The notes beneath the pieces are model-generated. The model did not search any database. It was not told where the DNA came from and was given only the letters and a program-made list of their open reading frames with translations. The translations under genes and the position numbers were made by a program. A stretch of DNA of 64,000 nucleotides from DASUPK01 sp963744105 (lineage in GTDB: Bacteria; Actinomycetota; Thermoleophilia; Solirubrobacterales; 70-9): assembly GCA_963744105.1 (NCBI GenBank), contig CAVUSJ010000004.1, positions 310,001-374,000 of the forward strand. The letters run 5' to 3'. The stretch's first letter is position 1, and each line of letters opens with the position of its first letter. Positions 19,161 through 27,632 of this stretch are shown piece by piece.

Positions 19161-19790
19161 ATGGAATTCTCGGCGGCGGTTCGCAATCGCCTGATCGAGT
19201 CGCGCCTCACCCCGAACGCCATCTCGATGGTGGGGCTGGTCGGCAACCTCACGGCCGCCGTGCTGATCTGGCAGGGCCTCTACTTCCTCGGCGGGATCGC
19301 CTTCATCATCGGCTCCGTCATGGACACCCTCGACGGGCGCTACGCGCGCGCGTCGGGCAAGGGGACGATGTTCGGCGCGTTCCTTGACTCGACCCTCGAC
19401 CGGGTCGAGGAGGGCATCGTGCTGACCGCCGTTGCGTATCGCTTCGCGCTCACCGGCGACGAGTTCGCCGCCGCGATGTGCGTGGTGGTCGTGCTCGGGT
19501 CGCTGATGGTCTCCTACACCCGGGCGCGGGCCGAGGCGCTTGGCGTCGAGTGCAAGGTCGGCCTGGCCACGCGTCCCGTGCGGGTGGTCATACTCTCCAT
19601 CGGCCTCGTCTTCGCGAAGGGCGCTGGAGTGTTCGATGCAGATCTTTTGGCTCCGGCCATCTACGCTATGGCGGCGCTGACGGCTTTCACCGTGGTACAG
19701 CGTGTTTGGCACGTGAGGAACGCGCTTACGCAGCGCGGCGCGGATGTCCAGGCGCCCGCGGAGCCCGCGGTCCCAGCCGACGACGTGTAA
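19161..19790 (+). CDS. CDP-alcohol phosphotransferase, phosphatidylinositol-phosphate synthase-like
   Basis: 209 residues, six predicted membrane helices. The full family signature D-x2-D-G-x2-A-R-x8-G-x3-D-x3-D is present (Asp55, Asp58, Asp76, Asp80; DTLDGRYARASGKG). In actinobacteria the member next to inositol-3-phosphate synthase joins CDP-diacylglycerol with inositol-3-phosphate to give phosphatidylinositol phosphate. Context with ino1 62 bp downstream supports that reading over phosphatidylglycerophosphate synthase. A C-terminal Pro/Ala tail is unusual but short. ATG abuts the previous stop. Confidence 0.85.
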   Translation: MEFSAAVRNRLIESRLTPNAISMVGLVGNLTAAVLIWQGLYFLGGIAFIIGSVMDTLDGRYARASGKGTMFGAFLDSTLDRVEEGIVLTAVAYRFALTGDEFAAAMCVVVVLGSLMVSYTRARAEALGVECKVGLATRPVRVVILSIGLVFAKGAGVFDADLLAPAIYAMAALTAFTVVQRVWHVRNALTQRGADVQAPAEPAVPADDV

Positions 19791-19852
19791 CCACTCCCGA
19801 GCGCAAGTGTCGTTTCAAGGCTGACTTTCTTATCTAGGAGGAATTTCCAACG

Positions 19853-21058
19853 ATGAGCACTGTGAATGGAAGAGCGAATAGCGCCCGGCGCAACGGCGCT
19901 CGCGACGACAAGGTTCGCGTCGCGATAGTCGGTGTCGGCAACTGCGCGAGCTCTTTCGTGCAGGGCGTCCAGTACTACAAGGACGCCGACCCAGACGAGC
20001 GGGTTCCCGGCCTGATGCACGTGGACCTGGGCGGCTACCACGTCCGTGACATCGAATTCACCGCCGCCTTCGACATCGATGCCGACAAGGTCGGCAAGGA
20101 CCTGTCCGAGGCGATCTGGTCGGGTCAGAACAACACGTACAAGTTCTCCGACGTGCCGAACCTCGGGGTCAAGGTCCATCGAGGCATGACCCACGACGGG
20201 CTCGGCAAGTATCTGAAGGAGAAGATCACCAAGGCCCCGGGCCAGACCGCCGACATCGTCGGGATCCTGCAGGACACCCAGACGGACATGCTGGTCTGCT
20301 ACCTGCCGGTCGGCTCCGAGCAGGCGACCAAGTGGTACGTCGAGCAGGCCTTGGCGGCCGGCGTCGGCTTCGTCAACTGCCTGCCGGTCTTCATCGCCCG
20401 CGAGGACTACTGGGACAAGCGCTTCGAGGAAGCGGGTCTGCCGATCATCGGCGACGACATCAAGTCTCAGGTCGGCGCGACGATCGTTCACCGCCAGCTG
20501 GCGAGGCTGTTCGCCGATCGCGGCGTAAGCATGGAGCGCACCAGCCAGCTCAACGTCGGAGGCAACATGGACTTCTACAACATGCTCGAGCGCGAGCGGC
20601 TGGAGTCCAAGAAGATCTCGAAGACCAACGCCGTCACCTCGATCATGGACCATGAGCTGCCGGCCGACGACGTGCACGTCGGTCCCTCGGACTACGTGCC
20701 GTGGCTGACCGACCGCAAGTGGGCGCACATCCGCGTCGAGGGCAAGGCGTTCGGAGACGTGCCCCTCAACGTCGAGCTCAAGCTCGAGGTCTGGGACTCG
20801 CCGAATTCCGCGGGCATCGTCATCGACGCCACCAGGATCGTGAAGCTGGCCCTGAACCACGGCATCTCCGGCCAGCTGGACGGTCCCTCGAGCTACCTGA
20901 TGAAGTCGCCGCACACGCAGCGACCCGATTCGGAAGCTCGTGAGAAGACCGAGGAGTTCATCGCCAAGTACGCCAAGCAGCGCGGCCTGCCCGAGGGCAA
21001 GGAAGAGAAGGCCAAGAAGAGCAAGAAGGACAGGAAGGCCAAGGCGAAGGCGAAGTAG
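19853..21058 (+). CDS. ino1: inositol-3-phosphate synthase
   Basis: 401 residues. NAD+-dependent conversion of glucose-6-phosphate to myo-inositol-3-phosphate, the source of inositol for phosphatidylinositol and mycothiol-type compounds. The NAD motif is VAIVGVGNCASSFVQG (about 24-39). Family blocks NCLPVFIAR, GDDIKSQVGAT, LNVGGNMDFYNM and the SPNSAGIVIDA-type block are all present. It is the short actinobacterial/archaeal form. Strong ribosome binding site AGGAGG before the ATG, unlike its operon mates, suggests high expression. The C-terminal 25 residues are an added Lys-rich tail. A hairpin terminator follows. Confidence 0.95.
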   Translation: MSTVNGRANSARRNGARDDKVRVAIVGVGNCASSFVQGVQYYKDADPDERVPGLMHVDLGGYHVRDIEFTAAFDIDADKVGKDLSEAIWSGQNNTYKFSDVPNLGVKVHRGMTHDGLGKYLKEKITKAPGQTADIVGILQDTQTDMLVCYLPVGSEQATKWYVEQALAAGVGFVNCLPVFIAREDYWDKRFEEAGLPIIGDDIKSQVGATIVHRQLARLFADRGVSMERTSQLNVGGNMDFYNMLERERLESKKISKTNAVTSIMDHELPADDVHVGPSDYVPWLTDRKWAHIRVEGKAFGDVPLNVELKLEVWDSPNSAGIVIDATRIVKLALNHGISGQLDGPSSYLMKSPHTQRPDSEAREKTEEFIAKYAKQRGLPEGKEEKAKKSKKDRKAKAKAK

Positions 21059-21080
21059 CGAAGCTCTGATAGACGCTTGA

Positions 21081-21108
21081 AGAAACGGGCCCCTCGGGGC
21101 CCGTTTCT
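21081..21108 (+). terminator. hairpin terminator after ino1
   Basis: A perfect 13-bp stem AGAAACGGGCCCC / GGGGCCCGTTTCT with a minimal loop lies 22 bp after the ino1 stop. The T-run after it is weak, so termination may be incomplete or partly rho-assisted. Confidence 0.8.
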
Positions 21109-21211
21109 CGTAGTGCGTTTGGTCGGCTGGCCCTCGGTGTTCCACACCGAGGCAGGTCGGTCAGCGAGCACCGATCCGACCGTGATTTCGCGGGGTTAGC
21201 TTCGTAGGAGC

Positions 21212-22626
21212 ATGGAAGCGCACCTCCCGAAACTCGCGATCTGCAGGCAAAAGAATCTCCTGTTGGCGCTCACGCTGCTGATCGCTGCCGTTGCGATTCT
21301 GTTGCTGGCGTCTGGCGCCTAGGCGGCGAGGAACGGCGGGGCCGTCCTCGTCAAGGACATCAATCCGGCCCGGCCCGGAAAGGCCCACGGCCTGGTCGTC
21401 TCGACGCCAACGGGAGCGACCCCTCCGGACTCACAAACGTGAACGGCATTCTGTACTTCGCCGCCCGTGATCGCAGGCACGGCGACGAGCTGTGGCGGAG
21501 TGACGGTACGCGCAGGGGCACACGGATGGTCACGGACATCAGCCGGGGCCGGCCCGGAAGTCACCCCGATCAGCTCACCGCCGTGGGCAAGGTCCTCTAC
21601 TTCACGGCCCGCGACGGCGTCCACGGCCCAGAGCTGTGGCGAAGCAACGGAACGGCGCGGGGAACGAGGCTCGTAAAGGACCTCGTCCCGGGGCAGGGGG
21701 CCTACAGCCTCGGATCGTTCAGGAACGTGGCTGGCACCCTCTTCTTCGTCGCCGGTGACGCGCCCCAGAGCGGGACCCAGACAGGACTGTGGCGAAGCGA
21801 CGGGACCGCAAGGGGAACGACGCTGGTGAAGCAGGTCGCGAAGATCAGCTATCCGACGGCCATCGGGCGCACCCTCTACTTCGCCGGCGACGACGGCACC
21901 CACGCAGGGCTCTGGAGAAGTGACGGAACGCCGTCCGGAACGGGGGCGGTCAAGGAACTGGAGGGCGCGAACATTTGCGGCGACGCTTCCTGTTACCTCA
22001 CCGACGTGGCGGGCACGCTCTTCTTTGCCGCGAACCATGGCACCAGTTCCGCCGTCTGGCGGAGCGACGGGACGGCCGCGGGCACGATCCCGGTCATGGA
22101 CGTGTCGGCGTACGACCTGACCGCGGTCGGCAGAACACTCTATTTCGCCACGCGCGACTACAGCGACAGCTGGCTGTGGCGAAGCGACGGGACCGCTGCT
22201 GGGACGTTCCCGATCGTCTCCATTGGCCCCACACCCGAGGGCTGCTACTGCGGCCTCGAGATCACGGGCTTTCCCGAGCTCACCAATGTCGGCGGCACCC
22301 TCTACTTCTTCGGAGCGGGCGGGCTGTCGCGTACTGATCGAACCCCGACTGGCACGAAGCTGATCCGCAGCGGCTTCGTTCCCGACCAGCTCACCGCAGC
22401 GGGCAGCATTCTCTACTTCTCTGCGTCCGACCAGAAGCACGGCCAGGAGCTTTGGCGGAGCGACGGCACCCGGAAGGGCACCCGCGTGGTCAGGGACATC
22501 CGGCGCGGCAAGGAGAGCAACAACGTCGGGGAGCTCACCGCGGTCGGCAGAACCCTCTTCTTCAGAGCCGACGATGGGGTCCATGGCCAAGAGCTGTGGA
22601 GGGCAGGCCCGAAGCCGAAGGGCTAG
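21212..22626 (+). pseudogene. secreted ELWxxDGT-repeat protein, interrupted by a stop and a frameshift
   Basis: A ribosome binding site (TAGGAG) and ATG at 21212 begin a signal peptide (MEAHLPKLAICRQKNLLLAL and onward) that ends at an in-frame TAG (21320-21322). Translation beyond it gives VLVKDINPARPGKAHG, the usual first repeat, until a one-base shift near 21400; the other frame then continues DANGSDPSGLTNVNGILYF. From 21439 to the end it is a long open frame with about eight ELWRSDGT-type repeats (ELWRSDGTRRGTRMV, ELWRSNGTARGTRLV, LWRSDGTARGT and so on), a beta-propeller-like surface repeat. Export is lost as written, so either decayed or affected by sequence errors. Confidence 0.7.
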
Positions 22627-22671
22627 AGCCGAGTCCGTCGGGATAGGCGCGACCGCCCGTATGCTGCGCGC

Positions 22672-24603
22672 GTGGGCGCCGACTCCCTATCGATCGCGCA
22701 GGTGAGCCCCCATCCGTGGGGCTCGCGGCACGAGATCAACGAGTTCGTCCGCCGGACCTCCGAGGAGCTCGCCGAGCGTGGCCACCGGGTTCTGATCGTT
22801 GCTCCCTCCGACTCCCGCGCGGCGATCCGCGCGAGCCGGAAGCTGATCCGGGAGGCCGGGGACAGCCCCCGGGCCCTGCTCACGGGCGAGAACCCGCGGG
22901 TGCTCGCCATCGGGCAGAGCCTTCCCCTGCCGAGCGGCCCCCGGCGCAGGCCCGCCCCGCTTCCCCTCGACATCAGCGGCGCCCTCGAGCGGCTGCTGGG
23001 CTCGGTGCCGCTCGACCTGGTGCACGTCCACGAGCCGTTCGCCCCCAGCACCGGCTCGGCGGCCCTGCGCCACTCGCAGTCGCTCAACGTGGCCACCTTC
23101 CACGAGCCGGTCGAGCGCGTCCTCTCCACGCAGGTGGCGCGGATGCTGGTCGAGGTCTTCTTCGGGCGAATCGACGAGCGCACGGCCAGCAACGAGGCCA
23201 CCGGCGAGCTGCTGCAGCGCTTCTTCCCGGGCAACTACCAGCTGATCAGGCCCGGGGCCGACGTCGCCGAGCCGGCGCTCGATCCGCCCCCGCCGGGGCG
23301 AATCCGGATCGTCCACTGCGCCGAGGAGGAGCGCGGGGCCCTTCGTCTCCTGCTGCGGGCGCTGCGCAGGCTGCCCGAGGACGTCGACTGGGAGGGCGTG
23401 ATCTGGTTCGACGGGCCTACGGACCCGCTCGCTCGGGTCAGCCGGCGTCTCCGTGAGCGCCTCCGCGTGGTGCGGCCGCGGGATGGGGAGCCGGCCGAGT
23501 TCCTGGCCGGCGCGGACATCGCGTGCCTGGCGTCCGGCGGGGTGCGTGCCGCTCCAGGCCTGATCCGGAAGGCCTTCGCCGCCGGCGCGGTCCCGGTCGT
23601 CTCCGACCTGGAGCTCTACCGCGAGCTGGTCGAGGAGGGCGAGCGCGGGCTGCTCTTCCCGCTGGGCGACGTCCTGACGCTGACGGCGCAGCTCGAGCGG
23701 CTCTGCCGTGACGCCTCGCTGCGAGATCAGCTGAGCGCCGCGGCCCGCGATTCCGGCGAGGCGCGGCCCTGGGCCGAGGTGGCCGACGACGTGGAGGCCG
23801 TCTACCGGCGGCTGGTGGACCGGCGACACGATCCTGAGGGCAATCCCGAGGTCCGCAAGCGCCTGCGGGACCGCGAGTACGTCCACGTCGACTTGCACAT
23901 GCACACGGACCACTCGCCGGACTGCGCCACGCCGGCAGAGCTCCTGCTCGAGACCGCCAAGGAGCGGGGGCTCGGCGCGATCGCGATCACCGACCACAAC
24001 GAGATCTCCGGGGCCCTCGAGGCACAGGAGATCGCGGAGCGGATCGGCGGGATCAGGGTGATCGTGGCCGAGGAGGTGAAGACCGCGCACGAGGGCGAGG
24101 TGATCGGCCTCTTCCTCACGGACAAGATCGAGCGCGGCATGTCGATGGCCGAGACGATCGCCGAGATCCGCCGCCAGGGCGGACTCGTCTACGTGCCGCA
24201 TCCGTTCGATCGCCTCCACTCCGTCCCCGACTACGAGCACCTGCTCGAGATCGTGGGCCAGATCGACATCCTGGAGGTCTTCAACCCGCGGGTGACGCTC
24301 TCCGCCTTCAACGAGGAGGCGGTCCGCTTCGCCCGCAAGTACTCGATCGTCCCCGGCGCGGGCTCCGACAGCCATGTCGCGCAGGGCCTGGGCAGCGTCA
24401 AGATCCGCCTCCGGGACTTCGACGGGCCGCAGGAGTTCCTCGAGTCGATGAGGGAGGCGGACATCGTCCGCAAGCACAAGAACCTGGTCTACGTCCAGGC
24501 CCTCAAGTTCCTCCAGACCAGCGGCGGGCGCGGCGGGCGTTCGCTTGCGGAGCGCGACGGGAGGAAGACGCGGTCCCGCCGTCGCAGCGCGAGCAAGAGT
24601 TGA
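22672..24603 (+). CDS. glycosyltransferase (GT4-like) fused to a PHP-type phosphoesterase
   Basis: 643 residues from a GTG. Residues 1-390 resemble a GT-B, family-4-like glycosyltransferase (SIAQVSPHPWGSRHEINEFV; donor-site region GLIRKAFAAGAVPVVSDLEL), though the second E of the EX7E motif is weak. Residues about 400-620 form a full PHP metal-dependent domain: DLHMHTDHS, AITDHNEISG, EEVKTAHEGEV, VPHPFDR and GSDSH, so three metal sites look intact. The tail is Arg/Lys-rich. A sugar transferase joined to a phosphoesterase is uncommon and suggests synthesis and trimming of a phospho-sugar or glycolipid in one enzyme. It overlaps the UDG-like gene by one base. Confidence 0.75.
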   Translation: MGADSLSIAQVSPHPWGSRHEINEFVRRTSEELAERGHRVLIVAPSDSRAAIRASRKLIREAGDSPRALLTGENPRVLAIGQSLPLPSGPRRRPAPLPLDISGALERLLGSVPLDLVHVHEPFAPSTGSAALRHSQSLNVATFHEPVERVLSTQVARMLVEVFFGRIDERTASNEATGELLQRFFPGNYQLIRPGADVAEPALDPPPPGRIRIVHCAEEERGALRLLLRALRRLPEDVDWEGVIWFDGPTDPLARVSRRLRERLRVVRPRDGEPAEFLAGADIACLASGGVRAAPGLIRKAFAAGAVPVVSDLELYRELVEEGERGLLFPLGDVLTLTAQLERLCRDASLRDQLSAAARDSGEARPWAEVADDVEAVYRRLVDRRHDPEGNPEVRKRLRDREYVHVDLHMHTDHSPDCATPAELLLETAKERGLGAIAITDHNEISGALEAQEIAERIGGIRVIVAEEVKTAHEGEVIGLFLTDKIERGMSMAETIAEIRRQGGLVYVPHPFDRLHSVPDYEHLLEIVGQIDILEVFNPRVTLSAFNEEAVRFARKYSIVPGAGSDSHVAQGLGSVKIRLRDFDGPQEFLESMREADIVRKHKNLVYVQALKFLQTSGGRGGRSLAERDGRKTRSRRRSASKS

Positions 24604-25259
24604 TGCACCCGCAAGGGGCCGGGCCCGGGCCGAAGAAGAGGCAAGGCGCCGTGTCATCCATAACCGACGACGAGATCCGCGAGAAGTACCTCGAGCGCGC
24701 GATCCGGGAGCTGAACGACCTCGGCAGGGACCTTGCGGCCTGTCAGGACTGCCCCCGGGGGAACGTGATGCCCGTCCAGGGCTCCGGCCACCCGCAGGCC
24801 GACATCATGATGCTGAAGCGCTCCGCGACCGCCTCGGAGATCGAGGAGGGAGTCGCCTTCTATGGCCGGGCCGGCAACGCGCTGATGAAGAGCTTCAAGC
24901 GGCTCGCGATCGACCCGATCGTCGTCTTCGGGACGCTCTGCGTGAAGTGCCCGCTCACCGATCCGACCCACGCATCGGAAGCCTGCGTCGCCAGGGTCGC
25001 CGAGGAGATCGCGATCGTGCAGCCCCGGATCGTCGTCGTGATGGGGGATGAGGCCCTCGACACGCTCAACGAGTTGGAGCTCCCGCTCTCGGAGCGCATC
25101 GACCCGATCGAGGGCGAGGTTCAGCGGATGACGCCGACGATGGACGCGCTGTACGTGCCCGACATCGACGACTCACTCGACACCGAAGACGCGAAGCAGC
25201 GCTTCTGGTCGTCGTTCCGGGTGCTCGGCGAGTGGTACGACCGCCTGCCGCCTTACTAG
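24603..25259 (+). CDS. uracil-DNA glycosylase-like protein, degenerate active site
   Basis: 218 residues; start ATG shares its A with the upstream TGA (TTG at 24600 is the alternative). The overall pattern is that of the 4Fe-4S family-4/5 UDGs: AACQDCPRGN near the N-terminus, FYGRAGNALMKSF, LCVKCPLTDPTHASEAC, and IVVVMGDEALDTLN. However, the catalytic motif GEAPG-type (motif A) reads MMLKRSATAS and the HPS motif reads PDIDDS, so the usual water-activating and uracil-leaving residues are missing. Four cysteines for a cluster remain. It may be a non-catalytic relative with another role. Translationally coupled to the GT-PHP fusion. Confidence 0.65.
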   Translation: MHPQGAGPGPKKRQGAVSSITDDEIREKYLERAIRELNDLGRDLAACQDCPRGNVMPVQGSGHPQADIMMLKRSATASEIEEGVAFYGRAGNALMKSFKRLAIDPIVVFGTLCVKCPLTDPTHASEACVARVAEEIAIVQPRIVVVMGDEALDTLNELELPLSERIDPIEGEVQRMTPTMDALYVPDIDDSLDTEDAKQRFWSSFRVLGEWYDRLPPY

Positions 25260-25280
25260 GCACAGGAATAGACTGGAGTC

Positions 25281-25469
25281 ATGGAGCTCGAGGAGCGGAC
25301 GATCGAGCAGCTGCCCGACCGGTGCCAGAACTGCGGCGTCAAGCTCACCGATGCCGAGAAGGAGACTGCTCTCACGGATGGGCCGCCGAGCGGTCTCGTG
25401 CTGTGCACGACCTGTGCGGCGGAGGTCGTCCCGGTCGAGGACGCCGAGGACGCCGAGTCCGAGGCCTAG
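25281..25469 (+). CDS. small zinc-ribbon-like protein
   Basis: 62 residues. Two Cys pairs (RCQNCG and LCTTCA) spaced about 26 residues apart can bind one zinc ion; the tail is very acidic (EDAEDAESEA). It starts 21 bp after the UDG-like gene in the same direction and probably shares its transcript. No named family recognised. Its stop overlaps the stop of the convergent GH5 gene. Confidence 0.6.
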   Translation: MELEERTIEQLPDRCQNCGVKLTDAEKETALTDGPPSGLVLCTTCAAEVVPVEDAEDAESEA

Positions 25470-27046
25470 CGGCCGCGCTTCCTGCGCTTCGGAGTCACCC
25501 TGCAGTCGGCGTGGTTTCGGAGGCCGGTGCCGCGCGGCGCCACGGTGACACTGACGCTCTGCTTCCCGGGGCAGGCGATCACCTTCAGCAGGCTCGCCTT
25601 CCCCTTCGAGGCGATCCCGCCGCCCTGCACGGCCGCGGAGTAGCCGGACTGATAGTGGTCTCGGGGCAGGAAGATCTGGGTCTGGCGGGCCTTCAGCTTC
25701 GCCTTCGCCTTCTTGCCGCGCCGCCTGGGCAGGCGGCGGGCGAAGCCCTTGCCGGTCGGCCCCTTCGTCGAGTAGGTGAGCGTGAAGCGGCCCGTCGCCG
25801 GGTCGAAGCCGTAGGCGGTCGGGGTGCCGGCGACCACCTGCGGATACGGCTCTGAAAGCACGTCGAGCTTCGCCTGCTTGACGTTCGATCCCGTCGGCGG
25901 CTGGTTCGGGTCGATCACGATCGCCTGGGTCCCGGAGCCGGATGTGGTCGGGTCGAGGCACTCGCAGTAGTGCCAGTACTCCCAGGAGACCATGTGCTGG
26001 TCGGCCTGCTGCACGTTCTGGCGGATCGTCGCCAGGTCGTCGGTGGCCCCGAACTCGCTCAGCATCAGCGCGTCCCCGGTCGAATGAGCATGCTTGTCGG
26101 CGTTCTGGAGCACCTGCTCGTCCAGCGCCGGACAGGCCAGGCCGCCGGTCCCGGCGACCAGCCCGGCGAGGCAGTAGAGGTGGAAGCTCATTCCCAGCGA
26201 GGGGTCGCCCATCGCCGGGATGTTCGTGTCTGCTCCGAAGTTGAAGATCACATTGGGCTCGTACCAGAGCAGCTTTCCGGGGTCCGCCCTCCTGATCGCG
26301 GCGATCAGGCTGCGATAGAAGGGCACGAGCACGTTGTTGTCGAAGCCGGGGCATCCGGTGAGGACCGCGCAGGTCGGGTAGGCGGTCCCGGGCCAGGGCT
26401 CGTTCATCAGGTCGAAGCCGAGGGTGTGCTTGGCTGAGGCGAAGCGGGCCGCCACGTGCCCCCAGGCGGCCGCATAGCGCGCCTGGAGGCCGACCCCACC
26501 GGGGCCGCCATCGTTCGCCCAGAAGTGGTCGAACGCCCGGTTCAGCGCCGGATTCGTCAGATAGTTCGTCGGAAAGCCGTTCTGCGGGTTGGGGAGCCCG
26601 TCGTCCTGCACGGCCCAGTCGGGCCAACCCTCTCCCTGGAACTTCTCGTTGAAGAGGTCCTGATGGAAGTCGAGCTGGCTGAAGACGCCGTGCCTGGCGA
26701 GGTCCGCTTCGGTGGAAGCGATGTCGTTGAGGTACGCGTCGGCGTAGTTGCCCGGGGTTGGCTCGACGGCCTTGTAGATCAGCCCGAGCCGGACGGCGTC
26801 AAAGCCGAAGCGCTGCAGGAAGGCGGCGTCGTCGTCCCCGAAGCCCTGCGCCGACGGCGCGTAGGGCGGCTGCTTGCTGACCATGTTGACGCCGTGCAGG
26901 ATCGCCACACGGCCCTTCGCGTCCGTGATCCAGCGGCCGGAGTGGCTCAGCGGCGCGGTGGGGCCCGCGTCCGCCGCCGAAGCGAACAGCGTCGCTCCGA
27001 GCGCCGCGGTCGCGGCGATCGCCGTGGCTCTCCTCACCCAGCGCAC
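25466..27046 (-). CDS. secreted glycoside hydrolase family 5, endoglycoceramidase-like
   Basis: 526 residues from a GTG with a signal peptide (first 27 residues, cleavage near ADA). The (beta/alpha)8 barrel is typical of the endoglycoceramidase branch: LHGVNMVSKQPPY, DFHQDLFNEKF, acid/base Glu216 in DLMNEPW and nucleophile Glu331 in LSEFGA. A C-terminal beta domain ends in a basic tail. Endoglycoceramidases cut the glycan from glycosphingolipids; related bacterial enzymes act on steryl glucosides or other glycolipids, so the lipid target is uncertain. Single-gene unit, convergent with the zinc-ribbon gene. Confidence 0.85.
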   Translation of the reverse strand: MRWVRRATAIAATAALGATLFASAADAGPTAPLSHSGRWITDAKGRVAILHGVNMVSKQPPYAPSAQGFGDDDAAFLQRFGFDAVRLGLIYKAVEPTPGNYADAYLNDIASTEADLARHGVFSQLDFHQDLFNEKFQGEGWPDWAVQDDGLPNPQNGFPTNYLTNPALNRAFDHFWANDGGPGGVGLQARYAAAWGHVAARFASAKHTLGFDLMNEPWPGTAYPTCAVLTGCPGFDNNVLVPFYRSLIAAIRRADPGKLLWYEPNVIFNFGADTNIPAMGDPSLGMSFHLYCLAGLVAGTGGLACPALDEQVLQNADKHAHSTGDALMLSEFGATDDLATIRQNVQQADQHMVSWEYWHYCECLDPTTSGSGTQAIVIDPNQPPTGSNVKQAKLDVLSEPYPQVVAGTPTAYGFDPATGRFTLTYSTKGPTGKGFARRLPRRRGKKAKAKLKARQTQIFLPRDHYQSGYSAAVQGGGIASKGKASLLKVIACPGKQSVSVTVAPRGTGLRNHADCRVTPKRRKRGR

Positions 27047-27094
27047 GGCGGCAGTATGGCTTAGTTCGGCGGCGGTTTTTGGTGGCCGCCGTTA

Positions 27095-27583
27095 GTGCGG
27101 GGCCGTGTCGCTCAGGGTGTCCGCCAGCACGGACACGTGGGTGGGGTGGGCCTCGGCCTGCGCCTTGCGGCCTCATACGTGCTCTTCCTGAACATCGGGG
27201 CGAACACCGACTACCTGACCGGGATGCTGCCGACCTTCATCCTGGCCGGGATCGGCTTCATGCTCACCTTCGGGCCGCTGAACATGGCCGCGACGGGTGG
27301 CGTGGCGCCGGAGGAGCAGGGCCTGGCCTCCGGGCTGGTCTACACCTCATTCCAGGTCGGCGGGGCGATCGGACTCGCCATCGCCACGGCGGTGATCGAC
27401 GCCGGCACCGCCGCGTCCAGTGCGCCCGCCGGGAGTGCCGCGGCGCTGCTCGACGGATTCCATCCGGCGATCCTGACCTCGCTGGCCATCGCGGTGGTCG
27501 GCATCGCGATCACGGTGGTACCGCTGATCACCGGCCGCCGCGCGCCCGCCCACGCGGACGTCGCCACCGAGTCGGGTCACTAG
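27095..27583 (+). pseudogene. MFS drug-transporter (DHA2 type) C-terminal fragment
   Basis: The frame carries only the last three to four membrane helices of a 14-helix major-facilitator transporter: LAASYVLFLNIGANTDYLTG, MLPTFILAGIGFMLTFGPL, then the diagnostic GVAPEEQGLASGLVYTSFQV and a last helix, ending with TESGH. The first 30 codons do not match the family, and no N-terminal part exists upstream, where the divergent GH5 gene lies 50 bp away. It is about 130 residues of a normal 480, so a truncated remnant. Confidence 0.75.
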
Positions 27584-27632
27584 GGCCGATTCCTCGGGCG
27601 GGGCGGCATCCCCAGCCGTCCCGCCCGGGCCC

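Noticed and set aside
19661..21145. 494-codon minus-strand frame opposite ino1
   Set aside because: Exact mirror of a strongly supported gene (NAD motif, strong ribosome binding site); antisense frames stay open in high-GC DNA.
27066..27090. CGGCGGC/GCCGCCG hairpin with T-rich loop as terminator
   Set aside because: It lies between divergent start regions with no gene ending there; probably chance in GC-rich DNA.
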